From positions 310,001 to 374,000 of the forward strand of contig CATNEN010000010.1 in assembly GCA_950097015.1 (NCBI GenBank): 64,000 bases of DNA. Direction: 5' to 3'. The position numbers were made by a program, and so were the translations under genes. This DNA comes from Macrostomum hystrix (lineage: Eukaryota > Platyhelminthes > Macrostomidae). Positions 24,845 through 36,600 of the stretch are shown here, piece after piece. Positions within the stretch are counted from its first letter, which is position 1; every line of letters starts with the position of its first letter. Below the pieces are notes generated by a model. It was not told the DNA's origin. It saw only the letters and a list, made by a program, of their open reading frames with translations, and did not search any database.

Positions 24845-25062
24845 ATATTACATATTACATATTACATATTACATATTACATATTACATATTACATATTAT
24901 ATATTACATATTACATATTACATATTACATATTACATATTACATATTACATATTACATATTACATATTACATATTACATATTACATATTACATATTACAT
25001 ATTACATATTACATATTACATATTACATATTACATATTACATATTACATATTACATATTACA
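24845..25062. repeat. 7-bp microsatellite (ATTACAT)n
   Basis: About 31 copies of ATTACAT with a single TATATAT interruption. It lies immediately 3' of the transposase remnant. Confidence 0.97.
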
Positions 25063-25889
25063 CGCTGAGTGCGGCGAGGATCTAGTCACGATTGCGCCTT
25101 GCAATCTATCAGAAGTACCATATGTACTTGGATCGATACTTGCCACATGCGAGCAAATCCGCCAGCCATTCGATGCAAAGCGTTGGCCGCATGTCTGACA
25201 CCTGAAATGGAGTGCCATTGTGTGCATTCAGTGTTGCAATTAATGAGGCCCTGCACAGTACTGCAGTCGCTGCTCCCATGCGAATTGGAATCCTGTCACT
25301 AATTGCTCATCAGGCGCGCCTGTTTCGCCGTCCGAGGCAATTGTCGATTCACGCGAAGCATATTCGGGGCGGGCAGAAATACAGGCCGTGCTGCTAATTA
25401 TAGACTCGCTAATTATTAATGATGTGCATTTCCGTAGCTGTTGCGAATGTGAGAACTTGCTAAATTTGCATTCGCAGCTCATTTGCAAATTTGTCAAGCC
25501 ATACGGAATATGCATTACGATACACATGACTATGCATGCGGGACCGCTGCAGGGGAAAATAAATAATTTGCACCAAACTGCTCTACTTATAGTAGAACTG
25601 ACAATTTATTTCGCGTCATACTTTTCATTCTGGCCGAATCATTTTAACTTATGATAACTTTCCGCATTTCGTGACTTTGAATAAAAATGCAAGATAAATT
25701 CCTTTCCAGGTTAAAAAGCAGTTTTAAACATCCGACATTAAATGCAAGCCGTCGTTAACAGTAATTCATTTTTCAAACTGTCAATTTTTGGACAGCCCAA
25801 CTGTTAATCGACTTAGTTAAAAAATAACCTCTGTTTAAACAACTAAAGAACCCAATTCTATTATTCCGACCGATTATAAAGTAGGACTA
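25063..25889. other. Intergenic
   Basis: No supported gene. Short frames at 25069-25654 have no family motif, and the second half is AT-rich. Confidence 0.6.
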
Positions 25890-26438
25890 CAGACTCCCCT
25901 GATCCCATCCTACAAATCCCAATTCCCCTTATCCCATCCTACAGATCCTAACTCACCAGATCCCATCCTAGAGATCCTAACTCCCCAGATCCCATCCTAC
26001 AGATCCTAACTCACCAGATCCCATCCTACAGATCCTAACTCTCCAGATCCCATCCTACAGATCCTAACTGACCAGATCCCATCCTACAGATCCTAACTCC
26101 CCAGATCCCATCCTACAGATCCCAATTCCCCTGATCCCATCCTACAAATCCCAATTCCCCTTATCCCATCCTACAGATCCTAACTCCCCAGATCCCATCC
26201 TACAGATCCCAATTCCCCTGATCCCATCCTACAAATCCCAATTCCCCTTATCCCATCCTACAGATCCCAATTCCCCAGATCCCATCCTACAGATCCTAAC
26301 TCATCAGATCCCATCCTACAGATCCCAATTCCCCAGATCCCATCCTACAGATCATAACTCATCAGATCCCATCCTACAGATCCTAACTCATCAGATCCCA
26401 TCCTACCGATCCCAATTTCCCTGATCCCATCACAGATC
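25890..26438. repeat. 29-bp minisatellite abutting the Shisa-like stop codon
   Basis: About 19 copies of a 29-bp unit (core CAGATCCCATCCTACAGATC). Internal variants AACTCCCC, AACTCACC, AATTCCCC and AACTCATC form blocks. The array runs into the last codons of the minus-strand gene ending at 26430. Confidence 0.95.
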
Positions 26439-27260
26439 CCTGTTCCTGCTGACGATGCTGAGTATGATGACGGCAGTCACTGCGATGATGGCGGGCAGAA
26501 GGGCGGTGAAGAGCGGCATGAGGACGATGACGATCAAGGACCATTTGCGATTGTCTGCCAGACAGACATCCGGCTGCATCAGCGGGTTGAAGTCCAGATC
26601 ACGGCTGCAGTCGTCGCAGCATGTGGCGATGTCGCTGCCGCCGAGCGGGTAGCAGCAGAACTGTTTGGACGGGCAGGGCCGAGAGAGGCTTGCGTAGCTC
26701 ATTGTCAGTCTCTGTGTGTCCACGCTGGCGCACGGAATGTTTTGGCCTGGCGAATTGCGAGAGCAGCGAAATTGTTGGAGAATTTCTAGACTGAGCTATC
26801 GACTGCTCTGAGCTGAAGGATTTCTTGATGAAGGATTCGGGATTCTGTGGACTGATGAGATTTCTGGATGAAATAGTTTGGATTCTGGGGATTGATGGGA
26901 TTTCTGGATGAAGTAGTTTGGATTCTGGGGATTGATGGGATTTCTGGATGAAGTAGTTGGGATTCTGGGGATTGATGAGATTTCTGGATGAAGTAGTTGG
27001 GATTCTGGGGATTGATGTGATTTCTGGATGAAGTAGTTGGGATTCTGGGGATTGATGTGATTTCTGGATGAAGTAGTTGGGATTCTGGGGATTGATTGGA
27101 TTTCTGGATGAAGTAGTTGGGATTCTGGGAATTGATAGGATTTCTCAATGTGGGCTGCTGAGATGAGTTCGGTGTGGTGCTCACCAGCTGCCAGCCGCAG
27201 CGCCAGCAGTAGCTGCAGAGCGATGCTCATCCACTGGACGAGTCGCTGCTGCTTGAGCAT
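26430..27260 (-). CDS. Small cysteine-rich type I membrane protein, Shisa-like
   Basis: Two minus-strand exons: 27260-27185 (signal peptide, ending GCTG|GTGAGC) and 26746-26430 (after TTCGCCAG). The phases agree and the product is about 130 residues. It starts with a hydrophobic leader (MSIALQLLLALRLAAG) and a luminal part of about 70 residues with 8 cysteines, including paired CC (KQFCCYPL and IATCCDDC). One long span (SLIVIVLMPLFTALLPAI...) and a short SRNRDL tail follow. Two CC pairs before a single span recall Shisa-type adaptor proteins, which regulate receptor trafficking, but the family match is by pattern only. The upstream frame is open to 27407; the start at 27260 is chosen because it places the leader at the N-terminus. 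The intron is filled by a 39-bp repeat. Confidence 0.65.
26815..27155. repeat. 39-bp minisatellite in the Shisa-like intron
   Basis: About 8-9 copies of a 39-bp unit (core GGGATTCTGGGGATTGATGG). It occupies nearly all of the intron 26747-27184. The unit is a multiple of 3, so the frame FIQKSHQSPESQL stays open and continues from exon 1; this is an intron artefact because both splice sites are good and in phase. Confidence 0.93.
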
Positions 27261-27925
27261 GATCCGTGAAGAATTAGTTCTGCTGGAGAAAATAGCACGT
27301 TGGATGGCTTTGCTTTGATCAGTTTCGCGCTGACTTAGAGACGGTGAGTAGGTGAGGCTGCCAAAAGCTTGCCAAAGTGTTGGATGGTCTGATTGTCTAT
27401 GGGCCAAGCTAAGGTTTCACAGGCTAGGCGATTGCTAAGGACATCTATATATAGCATAGTATATATCAGATTCTATAGATGTCCATAGACGCATTGATGC
27501 GCTGAAAATTTCTACTCTTCTATATTGACTTCTATATGGACAGGAAAATTTGTCCAATCAGCTGTTCGCCCTCTGGCCATGCGCTCTCCGAGTTTAGAGA
27601 ATCCAACAGCTGCCGCTGCTGAGTCACTCCCGCTCTGGTATTGATCTGTCAGACCTGTCAGCTGCAATGGCACAGATATTGCAGCCCTGGACATTGTGGG
27701 GTGGGACCGGAGCGAATGGGCGAGGACCGCGTCTGTGCCTTATTGAGCCACGCTGCTACTGCTGAAACACAATGCAATAATTGGATATTCTCTGATAAGC
27801 TCTGCTTTTATTGCTGGTCAAGGCTTCTGAGCTTCCTTTACCAAACTGATCGGCTGCTGAAGATGTTCCCAAAGTATAGGGATTAGAGACAGCCGGGTAC
27901 AACCGCTGGCAGCTCACCGAAACTC
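27261..27925. other. Divergent upstream interval between Shisa-like and TRP-like genes
   Basis: A 665-bp interval between two genes transcribed away from each other, so it should hold both promoters. TATATATAG-like sequence occurs near 27447-27455 (CTATATATAGC). No exon is recognised. Confidence 0.45.
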
Positions 27926-30900
27926 ATGTCGGGCGAAGGCATCGACCTTTCCACGTTGGCCGTGGAGCGGTGGCGCGAGAAGCAGCTGGAGGCGGTGCAG
28001 CGGGGCGACCTGGCCACCCTGCGGGCCTCCTACGAGTCGCCCTGGTGCGCGGCGCAGCACGTGGACTCGCTGCCGCCCGCCCTCGTGGTGCAGTCGCCAC
28101 TGGTTTGGGCGGTGCTTGGCGGTCACGCCCGCCTGGTCCGCTTCCTGATGCGGGAGCGCAGCGAGCGGATCCCCTTCCCGCACCAGCTGGCCGACTGCGC
28201 CTGCTCGCTCTGCCGCGCTCTGCGCAACGACCCGCGCCTGAGCCGGCTGTACGCCGAGCGGCTGCTGCCGGCGCTGGCCTCACCGCTCTACCAGGCCTTC
28301 CGCGCCAGCGGCGAGGACGTCCTTCAGCAGGGCCTGAACCTGATGCGCCGGCTGGACCAACTGGGTGACGTCCTGGCGCCGGAGCTTCTGTTTCCGGTGC
28401 GGCAGCGCGGCGCCTGCTCCCTGGCCATGCTGCTGGACGGCTGCTGGACCAGCGAGGAGGCATTCGCCCTGCTGTTGGACTCCGCGTCGCCCTGGGACCG
28501 GCTGGGTCGGCTGGGCCACCTGACCGACCTGGCTCTGAGGGAGCCGCTGGCGCATCAGGCCGCCCAGCTGGTGCTGGACAGCGCCTGGAGACAAGGCTGC
28601 CGCTGGCCGGAGGAGCGCCTGCCGCTGGCGGCTTCAGGTGCGGTTTTAATGGATCTGGCTGGGGTGGCGGCACATCAAAGGATCTGGCTCAGGGTTGAGG
28701 CTCATCTAAGGATCTGGCTCAGGGTTGAGGCTCATCTAAGGATCTGGCTCAGGGTTGAGGCTCATCTAAGGATCTGGCTCGGGGTTGAGGCTCATCTAAG
28801 GATCTGGCTCAGGGTTGAGGCTCATCTAAGGATCTGGCTCAGGGTTGAGGCTCATCTAAGGATCTGGCTCAGGGTTGAGGCTCATCTAAGGATCTGGCTC
28901 AGGGTTGAGGCTCATCTAAGGATCTGGCTCAGGGTTGAGGCTCATCTAAGGATCTGGCTCAGGGTTGAGGCTCATCTAAGGATCGGATTTGCCGATACTG
29001 ATAAGCCTCGTAGGTGGCGGCCAGTCAAGGGCTCAGCTGACGGTTTCAAAGCGACCCATCAGCCCGCTCCATCCTCTCAGGAGCCTCCGGCTGCGTCCTG
29101 GCACTGGCAGCTGTGGCGGGCTACGCGCTGACCCCGGTGTACGTACTCTGCCCGCACCCGCGCCTGCGCCCGCTCTGCCAGAGCGCCCGGCTTGGCCACG
29201 CGCTGGACACCGTCGCCTTCGCCGCCTCCCTGGCCCTCCTGGCCGCCTGGGTCGCCTCCTCCCGGGAACTCAACGACAACCTTGCCAGGGCGGCCGTCTG
29301 CGGCTCAGCCGGCTCCGCCTTCATCGGCAGCGGGCAGTTGGCGGTGCAGGTTCTCTTCATCATTTTCGTGCTCGCTTACGCGGTGAAGAACGCGCACCAC
29401 CTGTTCCTCCTGGGCCCGCGGCGGCTCGCCCGCGTCACCGGCTTCTTCGGCCTGTTGCACCACCTGGCGCTAGGCTGCTACCTGGTCGGTCTGCCACTCA
29501 GCCTCGTCTGGGCGGCCCGCCTGCGCTCCGCCAGCGAACAACTCCTGACCGGTTTGGCCAACGCCACCGACATCAGGAACTGCGTCTGCGCCAACCTCAA
29601 CGTGTCCGCCTTGCTCTGCTCGCAGCCGGCAAACCTGGCCTGCGGGAGCCTCGGCAACTTCACCAGCATGTATTCCAGCTTGCTGCTGGACAGCCTTGAG
29701 CCTCAGCTGGCTGCCAGCCTCGCTATGGGCTGCGGGCACGCGCTCTCGCTGCTGTCAGTCTTCTCCACGGCTGCGCTGCAGAAGTGAGTTACTCTCCCCA
29801 GAGTGATTCTTTCCCAGATTGACTCTCCAAGATTGAATTTCCCCCACCAGTGTCTTTCCACCTGAATCAATTTCTTCCTGAGTGAATCTCCCTCCAGACT
29901 GACTCTACTACGAAGTGGTTCTCCCCCCAGAGAGAATCTCCCCCAGAGGGAATATCCCCCTTGAGGGAATCTCCCTCTGAGTGAATCTCCCCCTGAGTGA
30001 ATCTCCCCCAGAGGGAATCTCCCTCAGAGAGAATCTCCCCCAGAGGAAATCTCCCCCTGAGGGAATCTCCCCCTGATTGAATCTCCCCCTGAGTGAATCT
30101 CCTCCTGAGTGAATCTCCTCCTGAGTGAATCTCCCCCTGATTGAATCTCCCCCTGAGTGAATCTCCCCCTGATTGAATCTCCTCCTGAGTGAATCTCCCC
30201 CTGATTGAATCTCCCCCTGAGTGAATCTCCCCCTGAGTGAATCTCCTCCTGAGTGAATCTCCTCCTGAGTGAATCTCCCCCTGAGTGAATCTCCCCCTGA
30301 GTGATTCTCTGCCTTGCTCTCCCGATTGACACATTTTCGCTAATAGTTTTATATTCCTACAGAACTTTTATAGTAACAACTGTAAATTTTGACTTCTAAA
30401 AACGTCCTGGATTTAAAGAAAATCTTCCAATGATACTCTCTCCCAATGAGACTCTCTCCCAATGAGACTCTCTCCCAATAAGTCTTTCAATGAGACTCTC
30501 CAAATGACTCTACCAATGAGATTCCATATGAGACTCCTCGCTGTCCACGCCGCAGACACGTGGGCACTCTAGTCGTGTCGCTGAGACGGGTGCTTAAGAA
30601 CGTGCTGAACTTTGGCGCGTTGATTCTGGTGTTGCTGAGCGCCTGGACCTGCCTGCTGATCGCCCTGTACCGAGTTGTGTCCTGCGCCAGTGCCTACTTC
30701 CAGGCCGACGGCTCCGTATTCCAGACACTGGTGTGGTCGCTGCTGACAATGTCGGACCGGGACGACCACCTGCCGCAGCCGGGCGCAGCCCAGCACCCGA
30801 CCCTGCGGACACTGGAGCTGCTTGGCCTGCTGGCCCATGTATCCTTCGTGGTGATTTGCGCCGTGGTGCTGATCAACCTGCTGGTGGCTATGATGTCAGA

Positions 30901-31261
30901 GACCTTTGCCCAGCTGTCCGCGGTGCGCGAATCTGACTGGCTCTACCAGGCCTCGCTGACCAAGATCAAATACCTGCAGCTGGGGCCGGACCTCCCTGTT
31001 CCTTTCAACTTGCTGTGGCCGCTGCACCTGCTGACCCTGATGCTGTGGGACAGAATCAGCCGGGCCATGCGGGACGCGCCCATCGATACTCCCGTCAGCT
31101 ACCTGAGGGAGAGAAGCCAGCTCGACTACGGCTCTGTGCTCAGAACTGCCAGGCAGAGACTCCGCATGCGCCTGTTGGCCGGTGATGAAGGCGCCGCAAA
31201 GGCTGCTGGAGGCGAGGGCGACCGGCCGACTGTCGTTGCTGACAGGGTAGTGAAGGCCTGA
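27926..31261 (+). CDS. TRP-family cation channel, TRPC-like
   Basis: Exons 27926-28637, 29081-29783 and 30556-31261 join in phase to 706 residues. Exon 1 encodes a cytosolic ankyrin-like region (SPLVWAVLGGHARLVRFLM at about 57-75). Exon 2 encodes S1-S4, including VLALAAVAGYALTPVYVL and QVLFIIFVLAYAVKN, with a cysteine-rich extracellular stretch (NCVCANLNVSALLCS). Exon 3 encodes S5 (ALILVLLSAWTCLLIALY), a pore helix (FQTLVWSLLTMSD) and S6 (VVICAVVLINLLVAMMSETF). The conserved post-S6 TRPC landmark follows, W......KIKYLQ then PVPFNLL (TRPC proteins usually read TLPPPFN). It is shorter than typical TRPCs (800-1000 residues), with a reduced ankyrin block. It should sit in the plasma membrane as a tetrameric non-selective cation channel. 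Both introns carry minisatellites and another begins at the stop codon. Subfamily assignment is less certain than TRP membership. Confidence 0.82.
28650..28985. repeat. 30-bp minisatellite in TRP-like intron 1
   Basis: About 11 copies of a 30-bp unit (core GGATCTGGCTCAGGGTTGAG), nearly identical after a degenerate first copy. It fills the 443-bp intron 28638-29080. The unit is a multiple of 3 and has no in-frame stop, so exon 1 reads straight through (HLRIWLRVEA per unit). The intron length is not a multiple of 3, so retention would put exon 2 out of frame. Confidence 0.96.
29880..30305. repeat. 16-bp minisatellite in TRP-like intron 2
   Basis: About 25 copies of GTGAATCTCCCCCTGA, with GAT/GAG and CTCC/CCCC variants. 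It begins about 100 bp after the exon 2 donor. A second array, also with a period near 16 bp (TCCCAATGAGACTCTC, about 4 copies), lies at 30425-30530 in the same intron. Confidence 0.95.
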
Positions 31262-31755
31262 CAGTCACTGCTGAGAGGGTAGTGAAGGGCTGACAGTCAC
31301 TGCTGACAGGGTAGTGAAGGCCTGACAGTCACTGCTGACAGGAGAGTGAAGGCCTGACAGTCACTGCTGACAGGGGAGTGAAGGATTGACAGTCACTGCT
31401 GACAGGAGAGTGAAGGCTTGACAGTCACTGCTGACAGGAGAGTGAAGGCCTGACAGTCACTGCTGGCAGGGGAGTGAAGGATTGACAGTCACTGCTGACA
31501 GGGGAGTGAAGGCCTGACAGTCACTGCTGGCAGGGGAGTGAAGGATTGACAGTCACTGCTGACAGGGGAGTGAAGGCCTGACAGTCACTGCTGACAGGGA
31601 GTGAAGGATTGACAGTCACTGCTGACAGGGAGTGAAGGATTGACAGTCACTGCTGACAGGGGAGTGAAGGCCTGACAGTCACTGCTGGCAGGGGAGTGAA
31701 GGATTGACAGTCACTGCTGACAGGGAGTGAAGGATTGACAGTCACTGCTGGCAGT
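31236..31755. repeat. 32-bp minisatellite starting inside the TRP-like stop region
   Basis: About 16 copies of a 32-bp unit (core CTGACAGTCACTGCTGACAG). The first unit includes the last codons and stop of the TRP-like gene (GCTGACAGGGTAGTGAAGGCCTGA). The array therefore appears to have grown from the end of the coding region into the 3' UTR. AATAAA at 31906-31911 is a likely polyadenylation signal. Confidence 0.95.
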
Positions 31756-32227
31756 TTCGTGAAGTTCAAACTGTCAGGGCGCCATTTGTATTTTTCCTCC
31801 AATGGTAGGCTCTCTTATCTAGTTTTCTGGTTAATTGGTTTTACCTTTTAAAGTCCTTTAAAAGGAGAGTACTTCATACTCTCTTTGGGGCTCAATATTT
31901 TTGTAAATAAATCAAAATCCAGCATTAAAAGTTTTTCTGACCTTTTACTTCTTTGAAGAAATTTGTATACTTCTGACACATTCTGACACTTTCTCACGCA
32001 TTCTAACATATTTTAACACATTCCAACACATTCCAACACATTCCAACACATTCTGACACATTCTAACACATTCTGAAACAGCCCACAGAAATTTTCGAGC
32101 AAATTCATGTCTGTTCAGCCACGCAATTAGTTCTTTTATTGTTTTCTGTTTCCTCGCTTGTACTTATCTTAGCTGTCTGACCCGATTGTACTGTCTTGGA
32201 ATAAAGACATATTAACAGGTATAACAG

Positions 32228-32432
32228 GTGAGGCACATAGAGCAGGTGAAGGCACACATAGCAGGTGAGGCACAGAACAGGTGAGGCACACAGAACAGGT
32301 GAGGCACAGAACAGGTGAGGCACACAGAACAGGTGAGGCACACAGAACAGGTGAGGCACGCAGAACAGGTGAGGCACACAGAACAGGTGAGGCACACAGA
32401 ACAGGTGAGGCACACAGAACAGGTGAGGCAGG
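32228..32432. repeat. 18-bp minisatellite with embedded donor consensus
   Basis: About 11 copies of GAACAGGTGAGGCACACA, some shortened to 16 bp. Every unit holds CAG|GTGAGG, close to a perfect 5' splice site on the plus strand. The minus-strand LFCVPHLFCVPH frame is a repeat artefact. Confidence 0.95.
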
Positions 32433-32569
32433 CTGAAGCAGAAGCTGTTACAGCAGCCCAGATGAGCTCTCATTCAATCCAGCTTTAATCCAGAGACGGA
32501 CAAACATTTGGAAAGTTCAGAAGCCACAGGTATACGGAGAAGTGGATAGAGGATTGATGCAGTGCCTAA

Positions 32570-32613
<44 letters not shown>
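32570..32613. repeat. (CAG)n trinucleotide repeat
   Basis: About 14 uninterrupted CAG/GCA triplets. Open frames on both strands would read poly-Ala, poly-Gln or poly-Cys. No surrounding domain supports coding. Confidence 0.95.
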
Positions 32614-32614
<1 letters not shown>

Positions 32615-33237
32615 TGAGCAGCTTGAGAAGCTCGCAGCCGGAAATTGGCACGGGAGGATTTGCAGTGCGTGGGCGGCGGCAGTCACAGTGGAGCGACTGA
32701 ATGGGGATTTCTCCCATCCGCCTCCAGGGCATTGTTGCCGAGCCTCAGTGCCTCCACGACAATGGCAGGAGGGGAGCCATCCGACCCCCTGTTCGGGTGC
32801 CCGTCGGAGAGGGAAGGATTCCCCCATTTATCGATCCCGGGCAGCCCCCAAACAGCCGGCCTGATGGATTGTGAGTTTTCTCTATAAAATCTCCTGTTGT
32901 ACTTTTAAGAACGGAATCCCAGCGACTATCTTGAGTCTTGGCTAATGTTCCTCGGAGCAGGCATGAGTAGCAGCAAGTGCACAGATTAGCGGAGTGCTTA
33001 ATCTGGCAATACAGACACCCACTGCAAGCCTGCTGACAGTTTAACAGATTTCTGGTAGCTCCGGCTGGGGGGATGGAGAGCAGAGCCTCGAGCCAGCCAA
33101 TGGCAGCTGAGAAGCAGGACGGTTGGGGATAAAATTGGCCAAATAGAGCGGACGGCCAGCGTGAGGCAGCAGCTGCTGCGAGCTGGCAGGTCAGGACACA
33201 CAAGCCTGGGCACGACTAGTAGAGTGAGTCAGCTGAA

Positions 33238-33560
33238 TAGGTAGGACAAGACAGGTAGGACAAGACAGGTAGGACAAGACTGGTAGGACAAGACAGGCAG
33301 GACAAGACAGGCAGGACAAGACAGGTAGGACAAGACAGGCAGGACAAGACAGGTAGGACAAGGCAGGTAGGACAAGACAGGCAGGACAAGACAGGCAGGA
33401 CAAGACAGGTAGGACAAGACAGGCAGGACAAGACAGGTAGGACAAGGCAGGTAGGACAAGACAGCTAAGACAAGACAGGTAGGACAAGACAGGCAGGACA
33501 GGCAGGACATACAGGACAGGCAGGACAGGCAGGACAGGCAGAACAGGTAGGACAGGCAGG
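33238..33560. repeat. 14-bp minisatellite
   Basis: About 17 copies of AGGACAAGACAGGT/C, degrading at the right end to 9-10 bp AGGACAGGC units. It lies directly upstream of the putative first copine exon. The minus-strand LSCPTCLVLPV frame is a repeat artefact. Confidence 0.95.
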
Positions 33561-33656
33561 CGGGGCAGGCCGGGTTGCAGCAGCGGAGCGCAGGCGGACA
33601 GCACAATCGAAGGCAAGGCACTGACGGCGGCAGCAGCCGCCAGCCGCAGGCTGCGA

Positions 33657-36600
33657 ATGCCGGTCCGTGCCTCGCAGTCGATGCCCGCGGCCATCAAGCG
33701 GCAGGCAAGCGCGTGCGGCTCTGCGGCCGCGGCGGCGTCTCCGATGCTGCCAAATCTGTTGGCCATCGACAAGAGGGTGCCGCACAGCGGCAGTCTGTGC
33801 CGCAGATCGCCCCGACGTCAGGACGATGGTGCCGCAGCAGCGGCCGCGGTAGCCGCCACCAAAGCCTGGGCGGAGAGAGAGGTCACGAAGGTGGTCATCA
33901 GCGTAACCTGCTGGCAAGTTGCATTGCTTGAAAATGTTATGAAACTAGCTGACTATTCCTCTGACACTAGCTGACAACTTCTCTGACACTAGCTGATGAT
34001 TGTTCTGACACTAGCTGATGATGGATCTGGCACCTAAACTGTTCGAACATATTCTATAATTGATGAGGTCCTGCTGACGAATTCCGTAAAAACTGCTCAA
34101 AGTGCCAGCCCGCGCTACCTGCAACTCGACACTGAGCACACTCACAGAGCTCTCCCTCAGGCGCACCCGAGGAGCCATACTCAGAGGCCGGTGCTGCAGT
34201 TTAGGATGAGAAATCAGCAGCTCATTCCCCCCTCGGCTGCGCCCTGGCAACAAAAGCCAGAAGTATAGAAGGGCCGGGGCTGCTTGCTAGCAACTCGTTT
34301 CCGCTGGAGCGGCTGGAACTGCCAGGCATCCCCAGATCCTCCCCTCGCTCTCGATTCCCGTTTCCCAGTTTTCCAGTTTCCAGTCCTCCTGGGACCTGCC
34401 GGGGCCAACCCGTCGGCCCGTCTCTCCGAGTTCCTTTATTTCCCATTTTCTCTCTCTCCTGTAATCCCATTTTTGTCTCGACTTGGCGGTGGGGATAAAT
34501 CCGTGGCGAAGCTGTGAGGGGGAAAAACTCGTCCTTGGGTTCGCACGTGAGATTGGCATTGGCGCGCGGCTTTGTCTCCCCGCCTTTTATCCCCTTTTCC
34601 TCCCATCGGCGCCATATTTTTTGTTGGTCCGCCTTCTGTGGCAGGCGCGATTTTCGAAATCTGACCCCGAGGCAGCCGCGGCCTCCTTGCCGGCAGCAGA
34701 GGGATCCTTCGGACATCCTGGAGTCGGGTTTCGTCAAGCCGCCCCTCCCTCCGCTCGAGTCCTGGGGCGGACATTTATTGACTTGGAAATGACCCTCGGA
34801 ACAGGAGAGCCGCCTCTTTGCTGGCCTGTGCGAATTCAGAATCATCATCAACGCATACTTCAGTGCTCGCCAAGAGGCCCTCCTGCTCCGCCATCCCTTC
34901 GGCTCCCGCCCCCAGCAATCAATGCTTCGGGTGCCAGGATTCCACACGGATGCCAGGGACAACTGGGAAGGGGCGGGAGAGTCATGGGTTCGATTCTGAA
35001 TACTCGGTTACTCAAGAATAATTCTTAACCGGAACTGTCTGACTTCAACCTCTTCCTGACTTTCGCAGCGACCTGCCGTGCTCAGGAGTCTTCGCCGTGA
35101 TCTCACTGCACGGCAGCAGCTTCGTGACAGAGAAGTCGGTGAGTGCCTGGAAAGACGGCGCGAAACAACTGAACACTTGAATGCCAAAGCAATGAGCCAG
35201 TTTCCCGGTGGTTTCTAGGTGGATTGCTAGTCTAGCCCATGGATGCTAGAAAAGAATGGATTGCTAGTCTATCCCATGGATGCTAGAAAAGAATGGATTG
35301 CTAGTCTAGCCCATGGATGCTAGAAAAGAATGGATTGCTAGTCTAGCCCATGGATGCTAGAAAAGAATGGATTGCTAGTCTAGCCCATGGATGCTAGAAA
35401 AGAATGGATTGCTAGTCTAGCCAACGGATGCTAGAAAAGAATGGATTGCTAGTCTATCCAACGGATGCTAGAAAAGAATGGATTGCTAGTCTAGCCCATG
35501 GATGCTAGAAAAGAATGGATTGCTAGTCTATCCCATGGATGCTAGAAAAGAATGGATTGCTAGTCTATCCCATGGATGCTAGAAAAGAATGGATTGCTAG
35601 TCTAGCCCATGGATGCTAGAAAAGAATGGATTGCTAGTCTATCCCATGGATGCTAGAAAAGAATGGATTGCTAGTCTATCCCATGGATGCTAGAAAAGAA
35701 TGGATTGCTAGTCTAGCCCATGGATGCTAGAAAAGAATGGATTGCTAGTCTATCCCATGGATGCTAGAAAAGAATGGATTGCTAGTCTATCCAACGGATG
35801 CTAGAAAAGAATGGATTGCTAGTCTATCCCATGGATGCTAGAAAAGAATGGATTGCTAGTCTATCCCATGGATGCTAGAAAAGAATGGATTGCTAGTCTA
35901 TCCCATAGATGCTAGAAAAGAATGGATTGCTAGTCTAGCCCATGGATGCTAGAAAAGAATGGATTGCTAGTCTATCCCATGGATGCTAGAAAAGAATGGA
36001 TTGCTAGTCTATCCCATGGATGCTAGAAAAGAATGGATTGCTAGTCTAGCCCATGGATGCTAGAAAAGAATGGATTGCTAGTCTAGCCCATGGATGCTAG
36101 AAAAGAATGGATTGCTAGTCTAGCCCATGGATGCTAGAAAAGAATGGATTGCTAGTCTAGCCCATGGATGCTAGAAAAGAATGGATTGCTAGTCTATCCC
36201 ATGGATGCTAGAAAAGAATGGATTGCTAGTCTAGCCCATGGATGCTAGAAAAGAATGGATTGCTAGTCTATCCCATGGATGCTAGAAAAGAATGGATTGC
36301 TAGTCTAGCCCATGGATGCTAGAAAAGAATGGATTGCTAGTCTATCCAACGGATGCTAGAAAAGAATGGATTGCTAGTCTAGCCCATGGATGCTAGAAAA
36401 GAATGGATTGCTAGTCTAGCCCATGGATGCTAGAAAAGAATGGATTGCTAGTCTATCCCATGGATGCTAGAAAAGAATGGATTGCTAGTCTAGCCCATGG
36501 ATGCTAGAAAAGAATGGATTGCTAGTCTATCCAACGGATGCTAGAAAAGAATGGATTGCTAGTCTAGCCCATGGATGCTAGAAAAGAATGGATTGCTAGT

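Larger units (their letters stand above)
31756..33237. other. Intergenic with several simple repeats
   Basis: Contains the 3' end of the TRP-like transcript, a degenerate 10-bp repeat (CATTCCAACA) at about 31975-32082, the arrays at 32228 and 32570 listed separately, and GC-rich sequence around 32640-33200 with overlapping frames on both strands that match nothing recognisable. Confidence 0.6.

Noticed and set aside
32474-32864. Poly-Ala/poly-Cys protein around the (CAG)n tract
   Set aside because: Open frames arise from the trinucleotide repeat; no conserved flanks.
34640-34690. SKSDP motif in an open frame, as a possible copine C2A exon
   Set aside because: What follows has no C2 character, and the exon at 35069 already supplies that position.
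34222-34962. 246-codon minus-strand frame
   Set aside because: GC-rich with long open frames on both strands, no recognisable domain, Arg/Gly/Lys-rich composition typical of chance frames.
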